Part shown: positions 1-9,770 of the stretch, piece after piece | How positions within the stretch are numbered: the first letter of the stretch is position 1 | Layout: each line of letters opens with the position of its first letter | Assembly: GCA_963677755.1 (NCBI GenBank) | Contig: OY782506.1 | Location: 1,550,001-1,614,000 of the forward strand | Length of the DNA: 64,000 nt | Origin: JAIOSF01 sp963677755 | GTDB taxonomy: Bacteria; Campylobacterota; Campylobacteria; Campylobacterales; Arcobacteraceae | Direction of reading: 5' to 3' | Translations under genes and position numbers: made by a program | The notes under the pieces: generated by a model | Database searches by the model: none | What the model was told of the DNA's origin: nothing | Seen by the model: the letters and a program-made list of their open reading frames with translations, nothing else

Positions 1-1
1 T

Positions 2-919
2 ATGGCAAGAATTGCTGAAGAGATGAGTGATGGTAGATTAAAAATTAGAGTTGATGCCTCAAACAAACATAAAGCAGCACTTGGTATTTTAGATATGGTT
101 AAAGGTGGTCAATATGATATGGGTCACTCAGCATCATACTACTGGAAAGGGAAAGATATCAATCTTTTACCATTTAGTACTATGCCATTTGGTATGACTA
201 CACCTGAACAATATGGATGGTTCTATCACGGTGGTGGTATGGAGCTTATGAAAAAAGCTTACAAAAAATATAAAGTTTTATCATTCCCAGGTGGAAGTAG
301 TGGAAATCAAATGGGTGGTTGGTTTAGAAAAGAGATTAACTCTTTAGATGACCTAAAAGGGCTTAAGATGAGAATTCCAGGATTTGCTGGAGAAGTTATG
401 GCAAAACTTGGTTTAACTGTTACAAATATCCCATCAGGAGAGTTATATACTTCACTTGAAAGAGGAAACATAGATGCTTTAGAGTGGGTTGGACCTGGTA
501 TGGATATCAATATGGGATTTCATAAAATTGCACCTTATTACTATACAGGATGGCATGAACCAGGATTTGAAGCACAATACTTAATAAATGAGAGAAAATT
601 CAATAAATTACCAAAAGATCTACAAGAGATTTTAGTAACTGCTATGAGAGTAAGTGCTTATGATATGTATATTCAAAACTATCATATGAGTGCAGTTGCT
701 TGGTCAAAGATTGAAAAAGAATATCCAAATATTAAGATAAAAACTTTTCCAAAACCAGTTATGGATGCTATGAAAAAAGCAAATCAAGAGTTAAGAGTTG
801 AACTAACAAAAGACAACCCTTTCTTAAAAGAGATTTTAGATTCACAAGCTGATTATCAAAAGAAAGCAAGAGAGTGGACAAAAATGTCTGATTATTTATA
901 CTTAAAAGATAACTTATAA
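2..919 (+). CDS. dctP: TRAP transporter substrate-binding protein DctP (5' end outside window)
   Basis: Periplasmic solute receptor of a TRAP transporter; it hands a carboxylate substrate to the DctQM membrane pair. The visible 305 residues lack the signal peptide and first strands, so the gene begins left of the window and the first ATG here is internal. Visible family features are the DLKGLKMRIPG segment around residue 120, whose Arg binds the carboxylate in this family, and DALEWVGPGMD followed by a YYYTGWHEPG block around 170-185. The latter is the hallmark of the TakP/lactate-binding subgroup that takes 2-oxo or 2-hydroxy monocarboxylates rather than C4-dicarboxylates. That substrate class is an inference, supported by the D-2-hydroxyacid dehydrogenase gene three genes downstream. 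A strong hairpin separates it from dctQ, as is common when the receptor is made in excess. Confidence 0.93.
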   Translation: MARIAEEMSDGRLKIRVDASNKHKAALGILDMVKGGQYDMGHSASYYWKGKDINLLPFSTMPFGMTTPEQYGWFYHGGGMELMKKAYKKYKVLSFPGGSSGNQMGGWFRKEINSLDDLKGLKMRIPGFAGEVMAKLGLTVTNIPSGELYTSLERGNIDALEWVGPGMDINMGFHKIAPYYYTGWHEPGFEAQYLINERKFNKLPKDLQEILVTAMRVSAYDMYIQNYHMSAVAWSKIEKEYPNIKIKTFPKPVMDAMKKANQELRVELTKDNPFLKEILDSQADYQKKAREWTKMSDYLYLKDNL

Positions 920-929
920 TAGTTATCAA

Positions 930-961
930 TTTATTCTATCTCACTTATGAGATAGAATAAA
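930..961 (+). terminator. Hairpin between dctP and dctQ
   Basis: A perfect 14-bp stem (TTTATTCTATCTCA and its complement) with a CTTA loop, about 10 bases after the dctP stop and followed by A-rich rather than T-rich DNA. It is likely a partial terminator or mRNA-stabilising stem that lets dctP be expressed above dctQM. The stem is directly visible; the role is inferred. Confidence 0.6.
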
Positions 962-1031
962 AATATACGATAACTAATATAAATATAATTAATTATGTTT
1001 ACATTAATTATCAAACCCTAAAGGATTTTTT

Positions 1032-1640
1032 ATGTTATTAAAACTAGAACGCATTTTTGATAAGTTTGCTGATATTATTGGAACTATTACAGCAGTTGCA
1101 ATGGTGCTTATGATATTAAATGTATTTTATGATGTTATTATGAGATACTTTTTTAGATCAGGTTCTATCGGTATGCAAGAGTTAGAGTGGCACCTCTTTT
1201 CAATAGTTATTTTGCTTGGTATTGCGTATACTTTAAAAGAGGATGGTCATGTAAGAGTTGATCTTGTTTATGACAAACTTCATGATAAAAAGAAAGCGAT
1301 GATAAATATGGTTGGTTCAGTTATATTTATTTTACCTATAGCTATTTTGATAAGTTTAACTTCAGTTGGTTTTGCTTATGAAGCTTTTGAATCTATGGAG
1401 ATAAGTGGAGACCCAGGTGGATTACATTATAGATGGATTGTTAAAGCGATGATTCCATTATCTTTTATTTTACTTATTATTACAACTATAGGTTTTTTTA
1501 TAAAAAACCTCAATGTTTATTTAGGTTTACATCCTATCCAAAATATCTCATTTAAAGATGATATTACTCATTTACAAGATGAATTAAATTTACATAAACA
1601 TCATATTGTTGATATTGATGAGAAAGGGGATTCAAAATGA
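1032..1640 (+). CDS. dctQ: TRAP transporter small membrane subunit DctQ
   Basis: Small membrane subunit of the tripartite carboxylate transporter. The 202-residue protein shows four hydrophobic segments (about 17-37, 52-72, 92-115 and 135-158) and the DctQ-type stretch ELEWHLFSIVILLGIAYTL with the polar EDGHVRVDL that follows it. It then has a roughly 40-residue charged C-terminal tail on the cytoplasmic side. An AAAGGA ribosome site lies 8-13 bases before the ATG. Its TGA overlaps the dctM start in an ATGA arrangement, so the two are translationally coupled. Confidence 0.92.
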   Translation: MLLKLERIFDKFADIIGTITAVAMVLMILNVFYDVIMRYFFRSGSIGMQELEWHLFSIVILLGIAYTLKEDGHVRVDLVYDKLHDKKKAMINMVGSVIFILPIAILISLTSVGFAYEAFESMEISGDPGGLHYRWIVKAMIPLSFILLIITTIGFFIKNLNVYLGLHPIQNISFKDDITHLQDELNLHKHHIVDIDEKGDSK

Positions 1641-3016
1641 TTGGTATTGTAATGTTTTTTACTGCATTGTTTATGCTTATTCTTGGATTTCCAGTAGCAT
1701 TTACATTTGCAGCTGTTTCTGTATTTTTTGGAATTTATGCAGGTTTTGCAGAGATATTTACAAATAGTGATGAGGGGATAGCTTTAATGCAACTTTTAAG
1801 TGAAGGTTGGATTGAGGGTATCTCGATGTTTGATTATATGCCTTATAGAATTTTTTCAATTCAGCAAAGCACTATTCTTATGGCGATTCCTATGTTTATA
1901 TTTATGGGAATAATTTTACAAAAAACAGGTCTTGCTGAAAAGTTATTAGAATCAATGGGATTTTTATTTGGTGAGATTCGAGGTGGTGTTGCTATCTCTA
2001 CTGTTTTAGTTGGTACACTATTAGCTGCTTCAACTGGTGTTGTTGGTGCTTCTGTTGTTGCAATGGGGGTTATTTCACTTCCTGTAATGTTAAAATATAA
2101 ATATAAAACAGAACTCGCAACGGGAACTATCTGTGCCTCTGGAACTTTGGGGCAAATTATCCCACCATCTATTGTTTTAATTATCTTAGGTGATGTTTTT
2201 CAAGTACCTGTTGGGGATCTATTTAGTTCAGCTATCGGTCCTGGTCTTGCTTTAGTTGGAGCATATATTTTATTTATATTAATTATCTCATATTTTTATA
2301 AAGATATGGCACCAGCGATTCCTAAAGATCCAAGTCGTGGTTCAAAAAAGAAACAAGTGATTCGTGCATTGGTAGATATTATCCCATCTTTAACACTTAT
2401 TATTTTAGTGTTAGGCTCTATTTTTGCAGGGGTTGCTACACCTACTGAATCTGCTGCTGTTGGGTGTATTGGTGCAATATTATTAGCACTTGTATATAAA
2501 ACATTTACACTAGGAATGGTAAAAGAGGCTTCATTAGAATCTGTAAAAATAACCTCTATGGTTTTTGGTATCTTAATTGGTGCAACTGCTTTTTCTATGG
2601 TATTTTCTTACACAGGTGGAGAAGAGCTTGTTGAACATGCTATGTTATCACTCCCTGGAGATGGAAAATGGGGATTTATTATCTTTACAATGATTGCTAT
2701 TTTGATTTTAGGATTTTTTATTGATTTTATTGAAATATCATATATTATCGTACCTATTTTACTCCCTGTAGCTGAAACATTAGGGATCAATCCTGTGTGG
2801 TTTGCAATTTTAATTGCAATGAATTTACAAACTTCATTTTTAACTCCACCTTTTGGTTTCTCTTTATTTTATCTCAAAGGATGTGCACCATCTTGTGTAA
2901 CTACAGGGCAAATATATAGAGGTGTTTTACCTTTTATTTTAATCCAAATAGTTGTTTTAGGAATTGTTGCATTTTACCCAGAGATATTTGGTATGTCAGC
3001 TACTTTAGAGGGATAG
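1637..3016 (+). CDS. dctM: TRAP transporter large permease DctM
   Basis: Large, ion-coupled permease subunit that moves substrate across the inner membrane using a sodium or proton gradient. At 459 residues it is somewhat longer than the usual 425 or so, because of an insertion near residues 50-75 before the QQSTILMAIPMFIFMG helix. Family landmarks include GVVGASVVAMGVISLPVML, CASGTLGQIIPPSIVLII and, near the C-terminus, LQTSFLTPPFGFSLFYLKG. About a dozen hydrophobic helices are evident. It overlaps dctQ by 4 bases and is followed by an inverted repeat at 3028-3070, which probably ends the dctPQM transcript. Confidence 0.95.
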   Translation: MIGIVMFFTALFMLILGFPVAFTFAAVSVFFGIYAGFAEIFTNSDEGIALMQLLSEGWIEGISMFDYMPYRIFSIQQSTILMAIPMFIFMGIILQKTGLAEKLLESMGFLFGEIRGGVAISTVLVGTLLAASTGVVGASVVAMGVISLPVMLKYKYKTELATGTICASGTLGQIIPPSIVLIILGDVFQVPVGDLFSSAIGPGLALVGAYILFILIISYFYKDMAPAIPKDPSRGSKKKQVIRALVDIIPSLTLIILVLGSIFAGVATPTESAAVGCIGAILLALVYKTFTLGMVKEASLESVKITSMVFGILIGATAFSMVFSYTGGEELVEHAMLSLPGDGKWGFIIFTMIAILILGFFIDFIEISYIIVPILLPVAETLGINPVWFAILIAMNLQTSFLTPPFGFSLFYLKGCAPSCVTTGQIYRGVLPFILIQIVVLGIVAFYPEIFGMSATLEG

Positions 3017-3027
3017 ATTATTATGAA

Positions 3028-3070
3028 ACACTGTTTAAAACTAGTTATAAATATTATCTTTAAACAGTGT
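3028..3070 (+). terminator. Inverted repeat after dctM
   Basis: Perfect 12-bp arms ACACTGTTTAAA / TTTAAACAGTGT with a 19-base loop, starting 12 bases after the dctM stop. A short T run occurs about 10 bases later. It fits a weak terminator separating dctPQM from the dehydrogenase gene, though the long loop and delayed T tract leave this uncertain. Confidence 0.45.
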
Positions 3071-3187
3071 GATAAGATGTGCTTTTTTATAGATAATCCA
3101 CAACAAAAAATATATACTGTACCCAGACTTGAATAGAATTTTTTCTTAATAACAATACAACAAAAAGAAAAAAAGAAAAGGATAGAT

Positions 3188-5998
3188 ATGTTAGACAACA
3201 AATATAATAAATTTCAAGAAAATATAATAAATACAATACCAAATGATAGGATTTTTACAGATCCTATCCATACCTTAGCCTATGGAACTGATGCTTCATT
3301 TTATAGACTTATCCCTAAAATAGTTATCAAAGCTATTAATGAAACTGAAGTTAAAACTATTTTGGAATATGCCTCAAAAGATATGTTACCTGTGACATTT
3401 AGAGCAGCTGGAACCTCTTTATCTGGTCAAGCAATTACAGATTCAATACTTGTAGTTTGCTCACTTGGTTGGAGAAAAATAGAGGTTTTAAATGAAGCCA
3501 ATCAGATAAAATTACAACCAGGGGTTGTAGGTTCACAAGCAAATACAGCTTTAAAGTTTTTTGGTAAAAAAATAGGTCCAGATCCTGCTAGTATCAACTC
3601 TGCCCAAATAGGTGGTATAGCTGCAAATAATGCAAGTGGTATGTGTTGTGGAATTGATCAAAACTCTTATAAAACAGTTAAAGATATGAGAATTATCTTC
3701 AATGATGGTACTCTTTTAGATACAAGTGATGAAAACTCAAAACAAAACTTTTTAGATAGTAAAGTGTTATTAATAACGCAAATTAAACAGTTAGTAGAAG
3801 ATATTAAAAACAATCAAGGGTTGTATAATAAAATAGTAAAAAAATACTCTATTAAAAACACTACAGGGTATAGCTTAAACGCATTAATTGATTTTGATGA
3901 TGAGATTGATATTATAAAACATTTAATGATAGGGAGTGAAGGAACTTTAGGGTTTATATCTTCTATAACTTATAATACAGTGCAAGAACCTGTTTTTAAA
4001 GCATCTTCTCTTATTTTATTTCAAGATATTTATGAAGCTTGTAAATTTGTTTCAAATTTAAAAACCCATAAAGAGCTTGTTAATGCAGCTGAACTTATGG
4101 ATAGAGCGAGTATTAGAAGTGTTGAAAACAAAGATGGGATTGACCCTAGTTATAAACTTCTTGATAATAATGTAGCTGCTATATTAGTAGAGTGTGGAGC
4201 ACAAACACAAGATGAATTAACTGATAAGATAGAGAAAGTTAAAGAGTTATCTGAAAACTTTACTTTAGTATCAGAAGCTTTATTTTTTGATAATCCTAAA
4301 GAGTATGGAAAACTGTGGGCTATTAGAAAAGGGACTTTCCCAACTGTAGGAGCTATGAGAGAAAGTGGTACAACTACCATTATTGAAGATGTTGCATTTA
4401 GTGTTGAAGATTTAGCTTCTGGAGTGGTTGAGCTTCAAGAGTTATTTAAAAAATACCATTATGATGAAGCTATCATTTTTGGTCATGCTTTAGAGGGAAA
4501 TGTTCACTTTGTATTTAATCAAGATTTTTCAACACAAGAGGAGATAAACAGATATGAGTCATTTATGGATGATGTGTGTGAACTTGTTGCTATTAAATAC
4601 AAAGGGAGTTTAAAAGCAGAACATGGTACAGGGAGAAACATGGCTCCTTTTGTAGAGATGGAGTGGGGAGAAGATGCTTATATTTTAATGAAACAGATTA
4701 AAAATATTTTTGATAAGAATAATCTTCTAAATCCTGGTGTTATTATCAATGATGATAAAAAAATTCATCTAAAAAATCTCAAATTTATGACAGCATTTAA
4801 TGAGATAGCTGATAAATGTATAGAGTGTGGCTTTTGTGAGCCTATATGTCCATCAAAAGATCTCACTTTGACACCAAGACAAAGAATAGCAGTAAATAGA
4901 GAGATACAAAGATTAAAAAACAACAATGACAATAGTTATAAAGAGTTAGAAACTCTATATAATTATGATGGAGAAGAGACCTGTGCAGTTGATGGTCTTT
5001 GTGCTACAGCTTGTCCCGTTGGGATAAATACAGGTACTTTAACAAAAGACATTAGAGAAAAAGCAAACTCAAACTTATCAAAAAAACTCTCAGCTCTTAT
5101 TGCAAATAGTTATGGTGAGGTTTTATTTTTTGTAAGACAAGGATTTAAACTATTAAATATTTTAGAGTCTGTAATTAAACCAACTGGTATGAGAAATATT
5201 AGAAAAATAATCCCTATGTTCCCTTATTGGTTTGACTATATGCCAAAAGTTGCCTCTTATAGAAAAACACAAAAGATACAAAATCATAATAAAAATGTTG
5301 TTTATTTCTCAAGTTGTATTAATAGAGCTTTTGGAGCTAATAAAAAATCACAAGACAAAAGAGATATTAATGAGGTTGTAGAGTCACTTTTAGAAAAAGC
5401 AAAATATAATATCATCTATCCAAAAAATGACAAATCACTTTGTTGTGGTGTCCCTTTTGAGAGTAAAGGTTTCAAAAAAGAGGCAGATGAACAACTAGAA
5501 AATCTTTTATTACAACTTTTAGAAGCTTCAAATGGTGGTGAATATCCAATTCTTTGTGATAATTCCCCATGTACTTACAGAATTGTGAACGGTTTAAAAG
5601 ATATGAAACTTAGAGTTTATGAACCAATTGAGTTTTCTGTGAATTATTTATTGCCAGAGTTAAAGATAGAAAAAACAGATGAACCAATAGTAATTCATAC
5701 AACTTGTAGCTCTAAAAAAATGAATTTAAATGAGAAATTTGAGGAATTAGCAAAGATATTAAGTAATGATGTTACAATTCCTAAGAATATTAACTGTTGT
5801 GGATTTGCAGGAGATAGAGGATTTAATTTTCCAGAACTCAATAAATCAGCATTAAGTGGATTAAAAGTCCAAGTAAAACCAGATACAAAGAGAGGATTTA
5901 GTACAAGTAAAACTTGTGAGATAGGACTCAGTCATCATGCAGATGCTGATTATAGTTCTATCTTATATTTACTTGACCAATGTAGTTATGAAAAATAA
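3188..5998 (+). CDS. FAD/Fe-S D-2-hydroxyacid (D-lactate-type) dehydrogenase
   Basis: A 936-residue respiratory dehydrogenase that likely oxidises D-lactate or a related 2-hydroxy acid and passes electrons through Fe-S clusters. Domains in order: FAD-binding type 4 (about 40-260, with FRAAGTSLSGQAI, GGIAANNASGM and GSEGTLGFI), FAD-linked oxidase C-terminal (about 270-530, including HALEGNVHF and EHGTGRN), then a two-cluster ferredoxin domain (CIECGFCEPICP near 541 and CAVDGLCATACPVG near 597). Two CCG/heterodisulfide-reductase-like repeats follow (SLCCGVPFESKG near 750 and NCCGFAGDRGF near 868). No signal peptide is seen, so it should face the cytoplasm. The upstream TRAP system probably supplies its substrate. 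The ATG has an AAAAGGAT ribosome site. Exact substrate is not decidable from sequence; glycolate or 2-hydroxyglutarate are alternatives. Confidence 0.88.
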   Translation: MLDNKYNKFQENIINTIPNDRIFTDPIHTLAYGTDASFYRLIPKIVIKAINETEVKTILEYASKDMLPVTFRAAGTSLSGQAITDSILVVCSLGWRKIEVLNEANQIKLQPGVVGSQANTALKFFGKKIGPDPASINSAQIGGIAANNASGMCCGIDQNSYKTVKDMRIIFNDGTLLDTSDENSKQNFLDSKVLLITQIKQLVEDIKNNQGLYNKIVKKYSIKNTTGYSLNALIDFDDEIDIIKHLMIGSEGTLGFISSITYNTVQEPVFKASSLILFQDIYEACKFVSNLKTHKELVNAAELMDRASIRSVENKDGIDPSYKLLDNNVAAILVECGAQTQDELTDKIEKVKELSENFTLVSEALFFDNPKEYGKLWAIRKGTFPTVGAMRESGTTTIIEDVAFSVEDLASGVVELQELFKKYHYDEAIIFGHALEGNVHFVFNQDFSTQEEINRYESFMDDVCELVAIKYKGSLKAEHGTGRNMAPFVEMEWGEDAYILMKQIKNIFDKNNLLNPGVIINDDKKIHLKNLKFMTAFNEIADKCIECGFCEPICPSKDLTLTPRQRIAVNREIQRLKNNNDNSYKELETLYNYDGEETCAVDGLCATACPVGINTGTLTKDIREKANSNLSKKLSALIANSYGEVLFFVRQGFKLLNILESVIKPTGMRNIRKIIPMFPYWFDYMPKVASYRKTQKIQNHNKNVVYFSSCINRAFGANKKSQDKRDINEVVESLLEKAKYNIIYPKNDKSLCCGVPFESKGFKKEADEQLENLLLQLLEASNGGEYPILCDNSPCTYRIVNGLKDMKLRVYEPIEFSVNYLLPELKIEKTDEPIVIHTTCSSKKMNLNEKFEELAKILSNDVTIPKNINCCGFAGDRGFNFPELNKSALSGLKVQVKPDTKRGFSTSKTCEIGLSHHADADYSSILYLLDQCSYEK

Positions 5999-8201
5999 AC
6001 TTGTATTATTTTTATTATTATCAATATTAAGTTATGGAAACGATATTTTACTGTTACATTCATACCATAAAGGGTATGAATGGACAGATTCTGTATCAAA
6101 AGCAGTTGATAATGCCTTTAAAAATACAGATACAAGAATTACTACAGAATATATGGATACAAAAAAAATATACAATGAAAACTATCTAAAAATACTTCTA
6201 AATTTATACAAAACAAAATATCACAATAAAAAGTTTGATATTATAATAGCTTCAGATAACAATGCTTTAAATTTTCTCAATCAATATCACGATGAGATCT
6301 TTCAAAAAACTCCAATCGTATTTTGTGGTATAAACAATTTTAATAAATATTGGTATAACAACTCAAATATAAAAGATAGATCAACAGGGGTAGTTGAAGA
6401 GGTAGATATTCAAAAAAATATGGAACTGATTTTAAAATTACACCCAAATATTTCAAAGCTTCTAGTACTCAATGACACAACAACCACAGGCATGGGTATG
6501 AAAAAAGAATTTTTCAAAGTTTATGATAAATATAAAAACAAAATAAATATTGAATATATAGATAAATTTAAAATTTCACAACTTAAAGAAAAAGTTGCAA
6601 CATTAGATAAAAATTCAGTAATACTTTTTATGCTTTTATTTAAAGATGAAACAGGAAAAGTGTTTACTTTCAAAGATGGATTACAAGAGATTGAAAAAAG
6701 CTCAAATGTACCTATATATGGACTTTGGGACTTTTATATTGATTATGGTTTAGTTGGTGGTTTTTTAACCCATGCTTACGAACAAGGACAATATGCAGCA
6801 AATATTGCAAAAGAGATAATAGCAGGTCAAGATATAAAAAATATAAATCTTATAGAAGAGAGTCCAAATAGATATATTTTTAATCATAATCAGCTAAAAA
6901 AATTTAATATTGATAAAAAGAAGCTTCCAAAAAATTCTATTATAAAAAACAAACCTTTTGATTTTTATGAAACTTATAAAGTACAAATATATATTGTCAT
7001 TGTTGTTTTTATAGTTTTTGTTATCATTATAATTATGCTTATAATTTCACTTATTCAAAAAAGAGCTGCGAAAAATGAGTTTAAACTACAACTGAGTTTT
7101 ATTGAAATTTTACTCAATACTATTACAAACCCAATATTTTACAAAGATAAAGATGGAAAATATATGGGATGTAATGAAGCTTTTTGCTCGTTTATAGGGA
7201 AACCAAAAGATGAAATTATTGGAAAAACAATGTTTGATTTTTTTAAAGATCATGTGGATTTTTTAGCAGCCCATGAAAGGATTGAAGAGAAACTTCTTAA
7301 TAATGAAAAAGTAAGTGAATATGTGATGGATTATCATAAACCAAATGGGCAAATAAAAACTATGCTGGTTAGTAAAAACTCTTATCACAATCTTAATGGA
7401 GATATTCAAGGTATTTTAACTGTATTACATGATATTACAGATTTTGTAAAAGTGGAAAAAGAGAAGAAACAGCACGAATCATTTTTGGCTCAACAATCAA
7501 AACTAGCAGAAATTGGAGAGATGATTAGTGCTATTGCACATCAATGGAACGAACCTCTTGTTGAGATGTCTGCTATTGTACAGGATTTAGAGTTGCAACA
7601 TAAAACAGCTCAAATAAGTAAAGATGATATACACACTTTTGTAAACGATTCAATGGTACAGATTCAATATATGTCAAAAACATTAAAAGATTTTAGAGAT
7701 TTCTTAAAACCATCGGTAAAAAAATCACACTTTTATATCAAAGATGCTTTTGATGAAGTACTAAATATCTTAGAAAGACAGATAAAATATAGCTATATAA
7801 CATTAGATATTTCATTTGAAGAAAATGAACTAGTTGCTTATGGATACAAAAATGAATTTATGCAGGTTTTAATAACTATTATAAATAATGCAAAAGATGC
7901 TATTGCAAAAAAACAATCTCAAGGTAAAGATTTCAAAGGTAAAATCCATATAACTATTTTATCTATTGATGAAACTATTAAAATAATTATAAAAGATAAT
8001 GGTTGTGGTATAAAAGAGGAAGAGAAAGAGAAAGTATTTGAGCCTTATTACAGTACAAAAAGTAAAGGAAATGGACTAGGACTTTATATGAGTAAAGTAC
8101 TTATCAATGATAAAATGAATGGTAAAGTATATTTTGACAAATCAAAAGAGAAAACAGCATTAATCATTGAACTACCAAGTGACAAAGAGGAGATTAACTA
8201 A
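5988..8201 (+). CDS. Sensor histidine kinase with periplasmic binding-protein-like sensor and PAS domain
   Basis: Membrane two-component kinase of about 737 residues. The N-terminus is a cleavable-looking hydrophobic signal (LVLFLLLSILSYG) followed by an ABC-type substrate-binding-like periplasmic domain (about 20-320, beginning ILLLHSYHKGYEWTD). Next come a transmembrane helix near 328-352 and a PAS domain (about 370-480). The dimerisation/phosphotransfer helix carries IAHQWNEPL (His near 517), and the HATPase domain carries DNGCGIKEEEK and STKSKGNGLGLYMSK. The ATG at 5988 is preferred over the upstream in-frame ATG because the signal peptide starts there. It overlaps the dehydrogenase gene by 11 bases, implying coupling. 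Sensing of the transported acid is inferred from context. Confidence 0.88.
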   Translation: MKNKLVLFLLLSILSYGNDILLLHSYHKGYEWTDSVSKAVDNAFKNTDTRITTEYMDTKKIYNENYLKILLNLYKTKYHNKKFDIIIASDNNALNFLNQYHDEIFQKTPIVFCGINNFNKYWYNNSNIKDRSTGVVEEVDIQKNMELILKLHPNISKLLVLNDTTTTGMGMKKEFFKVYDKYKNKINIEYIDKFKISQLKEKVATLDKNSVILFMLLFKDETGKVFTFKDGLQEIEKSSNVPIYGLWDFYIDYGLVGGFLTHAYEQGQYAANIAKEIIAGQDIKNINLIEESPNRYIFNHNQLKKFNIDKKKLPKNSIIKNKPFDFYETYKVQIYIVIVVFIVFVIIIIMLIISLIQKRAAKNEFKLQLSFIEILLNTITNPIFYKDKDGKYMGCNEAFCSFIGKPKDEIIGKTMFDFFKDHVDFLAAHERIEEKLLNNEKVSEYVMDYHKPNGQIKTMLVSKNSYHNLNGDIQGILTVLHDITDFVKVEKEKKQHESFLAQQSKLAEIGEMISAIAHQWNEPLVEMSAIVQDLELQHKTAQISKDDIHTFVNDSMVQIQYMSKTLKDFRDFLKPSVKKSHFYIKDAFDEVLNILERQIKYSYITLDISFEENELVAYGYKNEFMQVLITIINNAKDAIAKKQSQGKDFKGKIHITILSIDETIKIIIKDNGCGIKEEEKEKVFEPYYSTKSKGNGLGLYMSKVLINDKMNGKVYFDKSKEKTALIIELPSDKEEIN

Positions 8202-8851
8202 TGAAAGTATTGTTATTAGAAGACAATCAAAGACTCAATAACTCTATTGTGAAAAGACTAGAGTTAAAAGGTTATATTATAGATGCTTTTGAAGATGGTT
8301 TAGTAGCTTTGGAAAATGCTTATGGGGGTTATGATTGTTTTATACTAGATATTAATGTTCCTTCATTAGATGGGATAAATATTTTAAAAGAGATAAGAGA
8401 AACCTATAGTGAAATACCTATTTTGATAATAAGTTCTAATATTGACCTTGATACAATCAAAGATGCCTATGGTTTTGGTTGCGATGATTATCTTAAAAAA
8501 CCTTTTTTTATAGATGAACTAGAGGTAAAAATAGAAAAACTATGTAAGCTAGATCAACGAGTTATTCACCTTAATAAAGAGTTTACATACCATATTTCTT
8601 CAAGAGAACTCTTTAATAATGAGACACAGGTAAAACTAACAAAAAAAGAGACTCTTTTATTGCATCAGTTTATTACACACAAAGAGAAGGTTCTTAGTTT
8701 TAACCAAATTTCTGATTATGTATGGGAGGGTGATATTACTACAACAGATAGTATTAGAACTTTAGTGATGCGTTTAAGAAAAAAAATACCCAAAGAGTGT
8801 GTAGAAACTTTGATAGACTTTGGATATAAGTTTCATTTAGGAAAGTTATGA
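8201..8851 (+). CDS. OmpR-family response regulator
   Basis: DNA-binding regulator of 216 residues and the partner of the overlapping kinase (the kinase stop and this ATG share one base). The receiver domain (about 1-115) has the acidic pair LLEDN, the phospho-acceptor Asp in CFILDINVP near residue 50, and the conserved Lys in YLKKPF. The C-terminal winged helix (about 125-215) contains LTKKETLLLHQF and SIRTLVMRLRKKI, typical of the OmpR/PhoB class. Likely targets are the TRAP/dehydrogenase genes in front of it; this is inferred from position only. Confidence 0.92.
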   Translation: MKVLLLEDNQRLNNSIVKRLELKGYIIDAFEDGLVALENAYGGYDCFILDINVPSLDGINILKEIRETYSEIPILIISSNIDLDTIKDAYGFGCDDYLKKPFFIDELEVKIEKLCKLDQRVIHLNKEFTYHISSRELFNNETQVKLTKKETLLLHQFITHKEKVLSFNQISDYVWEGDITTTDSIRTLVMRLRKKIPKECVETLIDFGYKFHLGKL

Positions 8852-9738
8852 TTGAAGTTTTACCAATACTTCTTATTTTTTTAAGTGGATATTTTTTTAG
8901 AAAATTAAAGGGTGATATATCAAACTCTTTAGTTGATTTTGTTTTATATTTTGTATTTCCAATATTTATTATCTATAAAATACATTTTTTAGTTTTTGAT
9001 AGTTCAATATTTAAAGTGATATTTATAGGATTTTGTGCTTTTGCATTAGGAATACTTTTTACTTTTTTAGCAGCAAAAATATTTAAAATAAATAACAACA
9101 CAACAGCAATGATGGCTGTCTCTGTAGGATTTGGGAACACCTCATTTTTAGGTTTTGCATTTGTTCAATCATATTATGGGGAAGATGCTTTAAGTCTTGC
9201 AATTTTTTATGACCAGATTGCAACTATGGTTTTAATGTCTATTTTTGCACCTATTATATTTGCATTAGCAGATAAAACAAACAAAATATCAACAAAACAT
9301 ATTTTAAAGTCAATTATTACCTTTCCACCAACTTTTGCTTTTATATTAGCACTTTTTTCAAAACTTATTGTTTTCCCAACTTTAATTGTAGGGCTATTTG
9401 AACAAATATCGGTAACATTAGTTCCTATAGTTATATTTGCAGTTGGGATGAAATTCACTTTAGGAACTATTAAAGGGAAAGTAAGAGATATAGGATTAAC
9501 TCTTGGTATTAAAATGGTTTTAATACCACTTAGTTTATATCTTATATCCACACTGTTTTTTCAAATTGATTTAGCGATAAAAGTATCTATTTTAGAAGCC
9601 GCCATGCCACCTATGGTTCTAGGAACTATTATTGCTATTAGAGCAGGTTTTGATGAAAAATTAGGACTTGGAAGTTTAGGAATTGGGATGATACTTAGTT
9701 TTGTAACAATCCCTGCTATTGTTTATCTTATGGGATAA
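8848..9738 (+). CDS. AEC-family (auxin efflux carrier-type) permease
   Basis: Ten-helix inner-membrane transporter of 296 residues, in the AEC family (PF03547), whose bacterial members move organic acids such as malate or malonate. Visible features are the helix-start proline region YFVFPIFIIYKIHF, GFGNTSFLGFAFVQSYYG at the family's conserved GxxNTxFxG site, and the C-terminal AAMPPMVLGTIIAIRAGFD. It overlaps the response-regulator stop in an ATGA arrangement, so it belongs to the same transcript. Placement with a 2-hydroxyacid uptake/oxidation system suggests export or exchange of the product or substrate. Direction and substrate are unknown. Confidence 0.87.
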   Translation: MIEVLPILLIFLSGYFFRKLKGDISNSLVDFVLYFVFPIFIIYKIHFLVFDSSIFKVIFIGFCAFALGILFTFLAAKIFKINNNTTAMMAVSVGFGNTSFLGFAFVQSYYGEDALSLAIFYDQIATMVLMSIFAPIIFALADKTNKISTKHILKSIITFPPTFAFILALFSKLIVFPTLIVGLFEQISVTLVPIVIFAVGMKFTLGTIKGKVRDIGLTLGIKMVLIPLSLYLISTLFFQIDLAIKVSILEAAMPPMVLGTIIAIRAGFDEKLGLGSLGIGMILSFVTIPAIVYLMG

Positions 9739-9740
9739 AA

Positions 9741-9770
9741 CAAACAATCAAAATCTATTTTGATTGTTTG
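9741..9770. terminator. Bidirectional terminator between convergent genes
   Basis: Perfect 13-bp stem CAAACAATCAAAA / TTTTGATTGTTTG with a TCTA loop and T-rich DNA on the plus side (GCTCTTTTTCT). The stop codon of the minus-strand oxidoreductase lies in the loop, so the coding end doubles as the terminator stem. Confidence 0.8.
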
